From Paludibacteraceae bacterium (GTDB taxonomy: Bacteria > Bacteroidota > Bacteroidia > Bacteroidales > Paludibacteraceae), in the NCBI GenBank assembly GCA_024401475.1, contig JAKSKZ010000004.1, positions 51,311 through 115,310 on the forward strand: a stretch of DNA of 64,000 nt, written 5' to 3'. Below the pieces are notes generated by a model, which searched no databases, was not told the origin of the DNA, and was given only the letters and a program-made list of their open reading frames with translations. Position 1 is the first letter of the stretch. Each line of letters opens with the position of its first letter. The translations under genes were made by a program, and so were the position numbers. Of this stretch, positions 34,551 to 42,934 are shown piece after piece.

Positions 34551-36722
34551 TCAGTTGAGCTGGCCCTTAAGGGCCTTGAGAGGGCTCTTGCCCTTAACTT
34601 CAACAAATGAAGCTGCGAATCCTCCTCCCTGAACGCTGTTTACCGATACGGCTGTCTTGCTTGTCACAAGGCCTTTCCTTATCACATATTTATCGGTGTT
34701 TGTCTTGTAGTCGGCGTTGTGGGCATCCATATAGAATGTGGCCTCGTAGGTTTTGCCAGGCTCAAGGAAACTGAGCGATACAGATGTCTTGTGGACGATG
34801 CCGGCCTTGGTGGCCAAGAACCAGTTACCCGATTTCTTTCCCTTGCGCGCCACAGTTATGTACTCCATAGGCGAAGCCTCCAAGTATCTGGAATCCACCC
34901 AATCGACATCCACATCCTTGATGAACTGGAATGCGTCGCTGTATTTTGTATATACCTCGGGAGAGTCAGCGGCCATCTGCAATGGTGTAGGCATGGTGAG
35001 ATAGAGCGCGAGCTGGCCTGTTATGGTGCTGTTGCAGTGCGATCCGTTATAGAGGTTCATCTCGAAAACGCCTGGCGTATAGTCCATTGGACCGCCCATC
35101 AGACGTGTGAACGGAAGTATGCAGGTGTGGTCGGGAGGGTTGCCGCCAAAAGCCTCGTATTCAGTTCCGCAGGCGCTCTCGTTGGCCAGAAGGTTTGGAT
35201 ATGTGCGGCTGAGGCCTGTTGGATGCACGGCCTCGTGACCGTTTACGCATATCTGATACTGTGCGGCCTTCTGTATGTTGTTGTTGTAGTGGTTAACGCA
35301 GAACTGGCCGTAGTGGTGCTCGCCGTGTGGCTGTATGTAGCCCACATAGCCTGTCTTCACGGCATCGTAGCCCAGGTGCTTCATGTAGCGGAAGGCTGTA
35401 TCCATCTCGCGCTCGTAGTTGACGATTGACGACGAGGTCTCGTGGTGCATTATAAGCTTGATGCCCTTGCTGTGGGCATAGTCGTTGAGCATCTTGGCGT
35501 CGAAATCGGGATAAGGTGTCACAAAATCGAAAACCTTGTCCTTGAGGTATCCAAACCAGTCTTCCCAGCCGATGTTCCATCCCTCAACCAAAACAGCGTC
35601 GAAACCGTTTGCCGAGGCAAAGTCAATCACCTTCTTTACATTCTGGTTGGTGGCGCCGTGGCGGCCGTTTGGCTTGGCCTTGCTGTAGTCAGTTACGCCC
35701 AGGCGCACCGATGGGAAATCGTCGGTATAGTTCCACGAGCTTTTGCCCTGAATCATGTCCCACCATACGCCCATGTATTTTGTAGGCTTTATCCACGACA
35801 CATCGCTGAGGGCGCAAGGGTCGTTGAGGTTGAGTATAAGCTTGCTGGCTAGAATGTTGCGAGCGTCGCTGCTCACAGTTATGGTTCGCCACGGAGTCTT
35901 GCATGGAGTCTGCATGCGTGCCAGGTCGCCCACAGCATCGGGAGTAAGCTGAACCTTAAGCGAGTTAGTGGCCTCCTTGAAATCCAGTCCCATTCCCGAA
36001 TACTCTACAAGGGCAGCCTCGTGTATAACCATGAAATTGCCGCCGTTGGTCTTCATGAGAAGCGGAGTCTGGAGTCCGGTTGGCGAATAAACGGTATGGG
36101 CCGAATTGTCCATCACATATTTGGGGAGAAGCGCGCGCACCTCAGAGAGCTTGCTCTTTGCGTAATGGTATTCCTCAGTGTCGTAGTCGCCAGGAATCCA
36201 CCATGCTGTGTTGTCGCCGTTCATGCGGAACTCGGTAAGCTCGTCCTTTATGGTGAAATAGTTGAGTTTTTCCTGAACAGGAAACTCGTAGCGGAAGCCC
36301 AGTCCATCGTTGTAGAGACGGAACACCACATCGAAAGTTCTCTGAGTGTTTTTCTGCAGGAAAGTTACAGCCGCCTCGTTGTAGTTGTTCTGGATTTCGG
36401 CCACCTCGCCCCACACGGGTTTCCAGTTTTCGTTGAAAGAAGAGTTTCTTACATTGCTGATTTCGAAGCCGGAGGCTAAATTGTCGTCAGCCACGGCCAC
36501 AGCTTCCTTATAGTCGAAAGTCTTTCTGGATTCAGACTTAAGCATGAAACCAAGCTGCGATTTCTCTACAACAGTCTCGCCGTTGTATTTCAAAGTGTAG
36601 CAAGGGCGACCCTCGGCGTCGGTTGAATAGTCGCACTGAAGCTTTCCGTCAGGCGACTTGAGCTGGGCCTCTGCCCCCATGGCCATAAGGGCCAAAACAG
36701 ATATCAAAAATAGTCTTTTCAT
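34551..36722 (-). CDS. Glycoside hydrolase family 97 protein
   Basis: This 723-residue protein has a Sec signal peptide (to AEAQ). The N-terminal beta-sandwich starts LKSPDGKLQ. The central barrel includes WWDMIQGKSSWNYTDDFPSVR, EGWNIGWEDW, MHHETSSSI, VKTGYVGY, NGHEAVHPTG and NESACGTEYEAF, the conserved Glu/calcium-ligand regions of SusB-like GH97 alpha-glucosidases. It probably acts on alpha-glucosides in the periplasm. The gene is markedly G+C-richer than the left part of the window and is sandwiched between a MITE and an IS. No SusCD pair is nearby. Confidence 0.92.
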   Translation of the reverse strand: MKRLFLISVLALMAMGAEAQLKSPDGKLQCDYSTDAEGRPCYTLKYNGETVVEKSQLGFMLKSESRKTFDYKEAVAVADDNLASGFEISNVRNSSFNENWKPVWGEVAEIQNNYNEAAVTFLQKNTQRTFDVVFRLYNDGLGFRYEFPVQEKLNYFTIKDELTEFRMNGDNTAWWIPGDYDTEEYHYAKSKLSEVRALLPKYVMDNSAHTVYSPTGLQTPLLMKTNGGNFMVIHEAALVEYSGMGLDFKEATNSLKVQLTPDAVGDLARMQTPCKTPWRTITVSSDARNILASKLILNLNDPCALSDVSWIKPTKYMGVWWDMIQGKSSWNYTDDFPSVRLGVTDYSKAKPNGRHGATNQNVKKVIDFASANGFDAVLVEGWNIGWEDWFGYLKDKVFDFVTPYPDFDAKMLNDYAHSKGIKLIMHHETSSSIVNYEREMDTAFRYMKHLGYDAVKTGYVGYIQPHGEHHYGQFCVNHYNNNIQKAAQYQICVNGHEAVHPTGLSRTYPNLLANESACGTEYEAFGGNPPDHTCILPFTRLMGGPMDYTPGVFEMNLYNGSHCNSTITGQLALYLTMPTPLQMAADSPEVYTKYSDAFQFIKDVDVDWVDSRYLEASPMEYITVARKGKKSGNWFLATKAGIVHKTSVSLSFLEPGKTYEATFYMDAHNADYKTNTDKYVIRKGLVTSKTAVSVNSVQGGGFAASFVEVKGKSPLKALKGQLN

Positions 36723-36742
36723 AATGCGTTAGAAATTTTTTT

Positions 36743-37784
36743 TAACGTGAGTTCGATGAAATTTAAGTGATTGAAAATTTGGTAATTAGCGAAATTTTTA
36801 GCATATTTGTAATAACGACAAAACAAATTACCAAAAAAATCGCTATGATTACCGAAGGCAAAATTACTGAATTTTTCTGTATTGCAGATGATTTTTGCAA
36901 AATTTTCAATCAGAAAATACAAAAATATACTTTCAAGGCCAATACCAAGCGCAACTACCACAGAGACAGCACTTTGTCAATGGCGGAAGTGATGACCATT
37001 ATTGTAATGTTCCACTCATCTGGATATAGATGCCTCAAACACTTCTATCTCAACCATATATGCTTGAATATGAGACACTTGTTTCCTCGCGTTGTTTCAT
37101 ACAACAGGTTCGTAGAATTAGAACGTATGGTGGCCGTACCATTGGCACTGCTGATCAAGAAGGTACTGTTAGGCAAATGCACTGGCATAAGTTTCGTTGA
37201 CAGTACGCCATTGCGTGTATGCCGCAGCCAAAGGATCTTGATCCACAAGACATTCAAGGGCATAGCCCAAAGAGGCAAATGCTCGATGGGATGGTTTTTC
37301 GGGTTCAAACTTCATATCGTCTGTAACGAAAAAGGAGAAATTCTGAATTATATGTTGACTCCTGGCGATATAGACGATAGAAAACCACTTGAATATGAGT
37401 CTTTTATGGAATTCATCTACGGCAAGCTTATCGGAGATAAAGGATACATAAGCAAGCATTTATTCAACAAGCTTTTCGTAGATGGTATACAATTGATAAC
37501 AAAACTGAAAAGCAATATGAAAGGAGCTACAATGTCAGTCTCAGATGCTTTGCTGTTAAGAAAAAGGGCAATTATCGAAACCGTCAATGACGAACTTAAA
37601 AATATTGCCCAAGTGGAACATTCAAGGCACCGTTGTTTCAATAATTTCATAGTCAATATGTTAGGCGCAATAGCCGCATATTCATTGTTTCCTAAGAAAC
37701 CTGAGATCAGACTTGAGAAGCAACCTTATTCAAACCACGGTCAGCTTTGTTTGTTTTAACTTAGAATTCGTCGAACTCACGTTA
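36743..37784 (+). mobile_element. IS982-family insertion sequence, apparently intact
   Basis: The element is about 1,042 bp. Terminal inverted repeats are AACGTGAGTTCGATGAA on the left (36744-36760) and TTCGTCGAACTCACGTT on the right (37767-37783), with one mismatch. It encloses a full-length transposase. No unambiguous target duplication is visible. It landed 20 bp upstream of the GH97 start codon, so it separates that gene from its original promoter. Confidence 0.85.
36845..37759 (+). CDS. IS982-family transposase
   Basis: This 304-residue protein is read from MITEGKITEFF; the frame extends 26 residues further upstream. DDE residues are visible in GISFVDSTPLRVC, GKLIGDKGYIS and RAIIETVNDELKN. 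The N-terminal helix-turn region (LSMAEVMTIIVMFHSSGYR) is typical. No frameshift or stop is present, so the element may be active. Confidence 0.9.
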   Translation: MITEGKITEFFCIADDFCKIFNQKIQKYTFKANTKRNYHRDSTLSMAEVMTIIVMFHSSGYRCLKHFYLNHICLNMRHLFPRVVSYNRFVELERMVAVPLALLIKKVLLGKCTGISFVDSTPLRVCRSQRILIHKTFKGIAQRGKCSMGWFFGFKLHIVCNEKGEILNYMLTPGDIDDRKPLEYESFMEFIYGKLIGDKGYISKHLFNKLFVDGIQLITKLKSNMKGATMSVSDALLLRKRAIIETVNDELKNIAQVEHSRHRCFNNFIVNMLGAIAAYSLFPKKPEIRLEKQPYSNHGQLCLF

Positions 37785-37785
37785 A

Positions 37786-37878
37786 TTATTTAGTTTCAAA
37801 CATATTCAACTTGGGTTGCTTGATTGCCACAGAAATCTCCATTCCGAGACAATCCATCAGCAAATCAAACATCTGCAT
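37786..37878 (-). pseudogene. C-terminal relic of an XRE-type antitoxin/regulator
   Basis: About 30 codons encode LLPTMQMFDLLMDCLGMEISVAIKQPK (quoted in parts: PTMQMFDLLMDCLGMEISV), resembling the end of small helix-turn-helix regulators with PT-x-x-x-x-LLDALGMEL. The HTH itself is absent. The rtcB terminator at 37889-37926 lies immediately upstream of it. It probably marks a deletion next to the IS. Confidence 0.45.
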
Positions 37879-37888
37879 CGTAGGGAGT

Positions 37889-37926
37889 AAAAAAAACAGC
37901 AACCAAGGATTCCTCCGAGGTTGCTG
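37889..37926 (-). terminator. Intrinsic terminator of rtcB
   Basis: On the minus strand CAGCAACC (37919-37926) pairs with GGTTGCTG (37897-37904), followed by eight T. This is a classical intrinsic terminator 64 bp after the rtcB stop. Confidence 0.75.
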
Positions 37927-37989
37927 AAATTAACTCTGTGGCAATATGGTTGCGTCCGAAATCTGATAAAAAAGCATCAGAGGCAATTC

Positions 37990-39213
37990 CTAATCTCCCT
38001 GAGCCTTGAAATTGTAGATTGGCTTGATTGTTTTCAGGATAGTGGCGGTGGGGTCTATGTTGGCCACTATATCGTCCATTGTCTTGTACACCATTGGCGA
38101 CTCGTCGATTGTGTCGGGCGATATCGACGACGACCAGATTCCCGACATCTCGGCATAGAATTCCTCCATAGAGAGTTGCTTGCGGGCCTGAGTCCTCGAC
38201 AGAATCCTGCCCGCTCCGTGTGGCGCCGAACAGTTCCAGTCGGGATTTCCCTTGCCCTCGCAGACAAGGCTTCCGTCACGCATATTAATGGGTATCAGCA
38301 ACTTCTCGCCTTTCTGAGCACTCACCGCGCCCTTGCGTAGAATCATATTGTCGAGGTCTATATAGTTGTGGATAGTGGTGAACTGCTCCAAGATATCAGA
38401 CTCCCTGATATTCAGGTTCCTGACAATCACATCAACCATAGCCTTGCGGTTGAGCATCGCAAACTGTTGCATAATCCTCATATCAGAAAGATAACTCTCG
38501 AAGAGTTCGCCTTCCAAGTAGGCAAGGTCTTTGGGAATATCAGTAATCACCTGAGCCTGAAGGTCTTTGAGGGCCGTCTGAATCTCCTTGTCGCGTCCCT
38601 CTGCCTTCAATTTCGCCACAAGTTGCTGACAATCTGAATGACGGTTGTGGTTGATCTGTTTCCAGGCCTCCTCCTGATAATAGTTGGCGATTTCGAGGCC
38701 CGCGTGACGGCTTCCCGAATGAACCACGATATACATATCACCGTCGTCGTCCCTATCCACCTCAATAAAATGGTTGCCTCCGCCAAGAGTTCCCATCGAA
38801 AGTTTTGCGCGGTTCTTGTTGTACTTGCCCCTCACATCGTTCCAATTGATTTGCGAGGCAAACTCGTGAGGCTCGGTCCTGATATCGAAACCCGAAGGAA
38901 TGTTTCTGCGGATAATCTGATCGAGAACCCTTGGCGAGAAATTCTGCGAAACCTCTGAGTTTCTGCTGATTATCAGGGTCTCCATACCGCAACCAATATC
39001 CACGCCCACAAGGTTTGGCACAATCTTGTCGGTGATAGTCATAGTGGTTCCGATAGTACATCCCGCCCCCGCGTGCACATCGGGCATAAGACGGATTTTA
39101 GCATCCTTCACAAACTCCTGATTACACAGATTCTCAATCTGCTTGCGCGACTTGTCGTCAAGATTGTCGGTGAATACCTTTGCAGTGTTGTACTTTCCTG
39201 TTACTTCTTTCAT
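37990..39213 (-). CDS. rtcB: RtcB-family RNA ligase
   Basis: This 407-residue protein carries MPDVHAGAGCTIGTT, GVDIGCGM (metal-binding Cys), GTLGGGNHFIE, VHSGSRHAG and SAPHGAGR, which contains the His that forms the GMP adduct. RtcB joins 2',3'-cyclic phosphate and 5'-OH RNA ends in tRNA splicing or RNA repair. No archease or RtcR regulator is nearby. The length matches the shorter bacterial forms. The 120-bp gap to 39341 contains only an ACTACGCA/TGCGTAGT hairpin (39280-39305). Confidence 0.93.
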   Translation of the reverse strand: MKEVTGKYNTAKVFTDNLDDKSRKQIENLCNQEFVKDAKIRLMPDVHAGAGCTIGTTMTITDKIVPNLVGVDIGCGMETLIISRNSEVSQNFSPRVLDQIIRRNIPSGFDIRTEPHEFASQINWNDVRGKYNKNRAKLSMGTLGGGNHFIEVDRDDDGDMYIVVHSGSRHAGLEIANYYQEEAWKQINHNRHSDCQQLVAKLKAEGRDKEIQTALKDLQAQVITDIPKDLAYLEGELFESYLSDMRIMQQFAMLNRKAMVDVIVRNLNIRESDILEQFTTIHNYIDLDNMILRKGAVSAQKGEKLLIPINMRDGSLVCEGKGNPDWNCSAPHGAGRILSRTQARKQLSMEEFYAEMSGIWSSSISPDTIDESPMVYKTMDDIVANIDPTATILKTIKPIYNFKAQGD

Positions 39214-39340
39214 CTTTGTAAATGTTTTTAGTGTTAGACAATTGGGGTTATTGATTTAAAACACTGCAAAGAAAAGAAGCGACTACGCAATGTTTCTGCG
39301 TAGTGGGGAGAAAAATGATTTTTTTCATAATTTTTCTGAC

Positions 39341-39418
39341 TCACCTGTGTGATTGTGCATCACACATTCCCTGATAATCATTGAAATCCTGAATAGTATT
39401 CAGATAAATATGTTCCAT
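39341..39418 (-). pseudogene. N-terminal relic of an AraC-family gene
   Basis: 25 codons starting MEHIYLNTIQDFNDYQG are nearly identical to the start of the intact AraC regulator at 54934-55821 (MEDIYLNTIQDFNDYQG). The similarity breaks off abruptly and a TGA follows. The ATG overlaps the stop of the hydrolase pseudogene, so the original order was hydrolase then AraC. Confidence 0.75.
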
Positions 39419-40530
39419 TAATTCAAGTATTTATCAAAGAAATCATTAAGTTTGTCCCAAGGAATTGCATTGTTGGCGCCTCCGTCGTAGAGGTCGCAGT
39501 GCGAGGCTCCCGGAATTATCATAAGTTCCTTGTTTTCAGGCACGGGATTTGGCTTGCGGACAAAATCGTAACCCTCGGCCTTGCCGTTCATCATATACTC
39601 AAAAGCATTCTCGCCGAAATAGCGTGAGTGTGCCTTCTCTCCGTGAACGATGAGTACTGCATTGCGTATCTCGTTGATATAGTGAAGGAAACGTGTGTTT
39701 GCGTATGCCTGACAGCCGAAGGTGTGCCAGCCGTCGTTCGAGTTGTCCGAGCGTGCGTGATAGCCACGTGGAGTCTTGTAATAGTCGTAATAATCCTTTA
39801 CAAACTGTGGGGCATCCTCAGGCAATGGGTCAACCACGCCACCGCCAGAAGTTGTACTGCCTGTCTTAGCCGCCTTCATACGCTCATCGGCCAATGCCTT
39901 GCGAGCAGCAAAACGTGCCTCCTCGTTATTGTCGGCATCGAAGTAACCGTTGCCGTTCACGCGGCTCATATCGTACATTGTCATTGCGGCGGTTGCCTTT
40001 ATTCGGGGATCGACGGCGGCAGCGTTAAGAGCAATGCCACCCCAGCCGCAAATGCCGATGATGCCAATCCTGTCGGCGTTAACGTCCTCACGCATAAACA
40101 AGTAGTCAACGGCTGCAAGGAAGTCCTCCGTGTTGATGTCGGGCGATGCTGTGCGACGAGGTTCGCCCGATGATTCGCCTGTAAAAGAAGGGTCGAACGC
40201 CAAGGTGATGAATCCGCGTTCAGCCATTTTCATGGCATAAAGGCCTGAGCATTGCTCCTTTACGGCACCGAAAGGACCGCAGACGGCAATAGCTTCCATC
40301 TTATCCCCCGAGTGGGAAGATTTTGGAATGTATAGATCGGCTACAAGCGTGAAGCCATACTGTGTTTTGAAAGTCACCTTCTAGTGGTTAACCTTGTCGC
40401 TGAGAGAGAATGTCTTGTCCCATTCTTGGGTAATTTGTAGTGTATTCATATTTCCCAAAGTCTTTTGGTTATTATTGTTGCAGGCACAGCACATCATGGT
40501 TGCTGCAAGGATTGTTAATAGCTTTTTCAT
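39418..40530 (-). pseudogene. Alpha/beta-hydrolase lipoprotein, paralogue 2, interrupted by an amber codon
   Basis: The full frame runs from ATG at 40530 (MKKLLTILAATMMCCAC, lipobox-like) through QEWDKTFSLSDKVNH to a TAG at 40381-40383. It then continues intact from KVTFKTQYGFTLVADL to the end at 39418. The paralogues have Gln or Glu at the stop position (NHQKV, NHEKI), so a single C-to-T change of CAG explains it. All later catalytic regions (GICGWGG, VHGEKAHSR, GASHCDLYDG) are preserved, so the lesion is recent. A GTG just after the stop could restart a leaderless cytoplasmic form. Confidence 0.85.
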
Positions 40531-41669
40531 TTTACCTTCTTTATTCCGTTTTCAATATAAACACCTTTCGCTGGTACTTGGGCGAGCTTCTGTCCACTCA
40601 ATCCGTAGATACTATTCACCTCTGCCTTGTTCACTGAAATAGAGGCAGTGCCAGTTGTGCTGCCGAGAAAAAGCGTGATGCTAACCTCTCCCGTACCGAA
40701 GGCTTCCTTTAACTGTTGTTTGGTCATACCTTCTATCTTGCCAATGGGTGTATAATCCCACGAGTTACTGTCGAAGAAAATGCAGAGTTGATTGCTGGTG
40801 TAGAGTATGATGTCGCCTGGTTCGGTGGTGATGTAGGTGTCGTTGGAAGGTAGCGAGAACCCTAGTGAACCAACCTTCTCGAATCCGCCGTAATCATGGG
40901 CGTTGTAGGTAATCGTGCCCTCTTTCAATCGTTCAATTAGAGCCTTTGTAGCCGCATTATCAGCGAGTTTCACCTTCATGGTGGTGTTGTTTACTATCAG
41001 ATTCATCATGTTGTCGTTTTCGAGAGCTTGTCCTGTGTTTGTCGAAGGGTAATCGTTGAAGTTTATTTCTTGCAGCCATTGTTCGATGAGCGATGCACGT
41101 TGGCTGTGTTTAGAGGCATTGATCCAGAGGCTTTTCAGGTGATTGCCGTCCGGAACGAGTCGCTTGCAGTCAGCTTCCACACCACTGATGCCGCTACTAT
41201 GGCTGCTTACAATCAAGCCGATGTTCTTGTCCTCCATCTCCTTGCCATATTTGAAGAGGAACGTCTGCATGTTTGATGCCATCTGGCTCCACCAAAGGGG
41301 AGTAGCAATGATGATGTTGGCGTACTGTGAGATTTCCACCTCGACTGGGTCAATGGCTGGATAACTGCTCTCGTCATTCGGATTCGCTTTTATCTTGTTT
41401 AGCTGTTCCGTACCGATGGCATAGTTGTTGGCTGCATAGTCAAGTTCCTTCTCGGCAGGTTCAATCTTGATGACATCAGCCGAAATCTGTTGAAGGAGCG
41501 TATTTACTATCTCCTCAGAGTTGCCGGTATAACTGTAATATACCACTAGTGTCTTACCACACCCAGCCACATTATTTGCTGGAGGAGTTGCCAAAACTTC
41601 CTCGTTCTGGCAAGCCATCAGACAGAAGGTCATGAGAATTAGATAAATGCATGAAAATACCCTGTTCAT
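40527..41669 (-). CDS. Flavodoxin plus cyclophilin-like lipoprotein with a sorting-type tail
   Basis: This 380-residue protein has lipobox LMAC. Residues about 35-195 form a flavodoxin-like domain with FMN phosphate loop YYSYTGNSEE and ATPLWWSQMASNMQTFL. Residues about 225-335 form a cyclophilin-like beta-barrel (MKVKLADN, GDIILYTSNQLCIFFDSNSWDYTPIG). The last 30 residues (IYGLSGQKLA, then GVYIENGIKKV) resemble C-terminal secretion/anchoring tails of Bacteroidetes. It overlaps the hydrolase pseudogene start by 4 nt. Preceded by operator site 3. Confidence 0.82.
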   Translation of the reverse strand: MNRVFSCIYLILMTFCLMACQNEEVLATPPANNVAGCGKTLVVYYSYTGNSEEIVNTLLQQISADVIKIEPAEKELDYAANNYAIGTEQLNKIKANPNDESSYPAIDPVEVEISQYANIIIATPLWWSQMASNMQTFLFKYGKEMEDKNIGLIVSSHSSGISGVEADCKRLVPDGNHLKSLWINASKHSQRASLIEQWLQEINFNDYPSTNTGQALENDNMMNLIVNNTTMKVKLADNAATKALIERLKEGTITYNAHDYGGFEKVGSLGFSLPSNDTYITTEPGDIILYTSNQLCIFFDSNSWDYTPIGKIEGMTKQQLKEAFGTGEVSITLFLGSTTGTASISVNKAEVNSIYGLSGQKLAQVPAKGVYIENGIKKVK

Positions 41670-41723
41670 AATGTCGTAATGTTAAAATTGCGCTGAAACG
41701 TTTGATTAAACAAATTTACAGTG

Positions 41724-41790
41724 CTAAGGTACGCACATTAATTACATTACCCTATACCTCGATTTTGGGAGTTGTAACCAATTTTTTAGG
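41724..41790 (-). promoter_or_regulatory. AraC-type operator pair and -7 box (site 3) before the flavodoxin-cyclophilin gene
   Basis: Half sites TACCTCGATTTTGG (41755) and TAACCAATTTTTTAGG (ACC at 41777) are 21 bp apart. CTAAGGTA (41724-41731), which is TACCTTAG on the gene strand, ends 24 bp before the first TACC, as at the other four sites. A second box, TAAATTTG, lies at 41711-41718. Confidence 0.65.
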
Positions 41791-41800
41791 AATGTGGTGT

Positions 41801-42412
41801 TTATTCCTCGTCTGGCTGCTGTCCATCATGAGCTTTCCATGCACATTCAGTCAACTGCATATTGGTGAATACAGCCTTGAAAGATGATTCTTCTGGAGAA
41901 CAGGCGTAGATACCAAAACTGATTTCGTCCTTTGCCTCATACATGTGGCAGACGCGCATCTGGCTCCATTCCTTGCCATCCGTTGAACACTCTATGCAGA
42001 AGTCATTCTCACGGCGTGAGAGACGATACCACATGCTCTTCACGTCAGCAGGGATGGCTGTTGTTGCCCAATCGCTGTAGCCATGGTTTGTTGCTACGCT
42101 GCCAAGGTGCTGGAACTGCTCGCTCTCGTATTCTATGCTTCCCTTCAGCCAGTTCTCTGAGTCGAGGTACATCACTACGCCACACTGGTCAAAGCGATGA
42201 TGACTCTCCGTGAAGTCGGTCTTCACGATGAAACTGAAGAACTTCTCCTTGGTCTTCATCTGGAATACAGGAGCATTGTCGTTCTGGAAGTGGTAATAGG
42301 TGCGTTGCCAAAGGTCTGTGTGTGGTTTGGTAACAACCTCGATGGTGTCACCATTGATTACACACGACTCTGGTTCACGTGTCCATTGGAAATCTTCGAT
42401 ATTAAGTGTCAT
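41801..42412 (-). CDS. DUF1349-like beta-sandwich protein
   Basis: This 203-residue protein is read from MTLNIEDFQW; the frame extends 23 residues upstream without a convincing start. It resembles the DUF1349/concanavalin-like family: FFSFIVKTDF, QCGVVMYLDSENWLKGSIEYE, WYRLSRRENDFCIECSTDGKEWSQMR and ISFGIYACSPE. Family members are related to carbohydrate-binding sandwich folds, but function is not established. No signal peptide. Confidence 0.8.
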   Translation of the reverse strand: MTLNIEDFQWTREPESCVINGDTIEVVTKPHTDLWQRTYYHFQNDNAPVFQMKTKEKFFSFIVKTDFTESHHRFDQCGVVMYLDSENWLKGSIEYESEQFQHLGSVATNHGYSDWATTAIPADVKSMWYRLSRRENDFCIECSTDGKEWSQMRVCHMYEAKDEISFGIYACSPEESSFKAVFTNMQLTECAWKAHDGQQPDEE

Positions 42413-42416
42413 AATA

Positions 42417-42512
42417 CTATTTGTTTCTTCGTTGATGTGAGGTCTTTGCCTCCTTGTTGTCACATGCTGCAAGCATAGCAAGCATGGCGAGTGATAAAAA
42501 TGTCTTTTTCAT
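42417..42512 (-). pseudogene. Truncated lipoprotein leader
   Basis: 31 codons start MKKTFLSLAMLAMLAAC, a perfect lipoprotein signal peptide. The frame stops 14 residues after the Cys, just before the DUF1349 start. It is either a relic of a lipoprotein gene or a very short lipoprotein; the adjacent AraC fragment favours a relic. Its frame is continuous with that fragment. Confidence 0.55.
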
Positions 42513-42518
42513 TTTCAG

Positions 42519-42590
42519 GTATAAATAGTCCGCACTCCATTGGCTCGGTGTCTTGCCTATGAGTCCCTTGAAGAAGCGGACGAAATGCTG
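42519..42590 (-). pseudogene. C-terminal relic of an AraC-family gene
   Basis: 24 codons read QHFVRFFKGLIGKTPSQWSA and match the end of the intact regulator (QHFVRFFKGLTGKTPNQWRA, 54934 side). A TGA lies directly before the Q codon, so only the last recognition-helix region survives. Confidence 0.75.
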
Positions 42591-42646
42591 TCAAAGAAAA
42601 GTTCGTTCATTTGTTTGCTTGTAAAAATTCGGTGATTAAACCGTCA

Positions 42647-42713
42647 CAAAGTTACGCGCATTATTTATATTGCCCTATACCCCGATTGGGGGTGTTATAA
42701 CCAATTTTTCTGA
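42647..42713 (-). promoter_or_regulatory. AraC-type operator pair and -7 box (site 4)
   Basis: Half sites TACCCCGATTGGGG (42678) and TAACCAATTTTTCTG (ACC at 42700) are 21 bp apart. CAAAGTTA (TAACTTTG on the gene strand, 42647-42654) ends 24 bp before the first TACC. It now drives the lipoprotein-leader/AraC relic and possibly the DUF1349 gene. Confidence 0.65.
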
Positions 42714-42873
42714 TGTTGGCTAATAATGCTTTTAAGACGAAATGCCGTTACCTTGTAACCCATGCCTGGCTATTTTTTCATGTGAAGGGGCCAATGAAAA
42801 AGCCGTGTTTTGAAGGAATAGGTATTTTGATTCAGTCAAGGCATCATGACGCACTACATCTAACCACTATAAT

Positions 42874-42910
42874 AAGAAAAGGCGAAACAAAGAAATTTGC
42901 TTCGCCCTTT
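42874..42910 (-). terminator. Terminator of prs
   Basis: On the minus strand a GGCGAA/TTCGCC stem with A/T extension (42877-42910) is followed by TTTTCTTATT, 25 bp after the prs stop. The rest of the 42714-42873 gap shows no gene. Confidence 0.55.
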
Positions 42911-42934
42911 ATTATGATTATGAAATCCTACTTA

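Noticed and set aside
34327..37784. Composite transposon carrying GH97
   Set aside because: No target duplication is visible at the outer ends and the two elements differ in size and type; kept only as a possibility in the findings.
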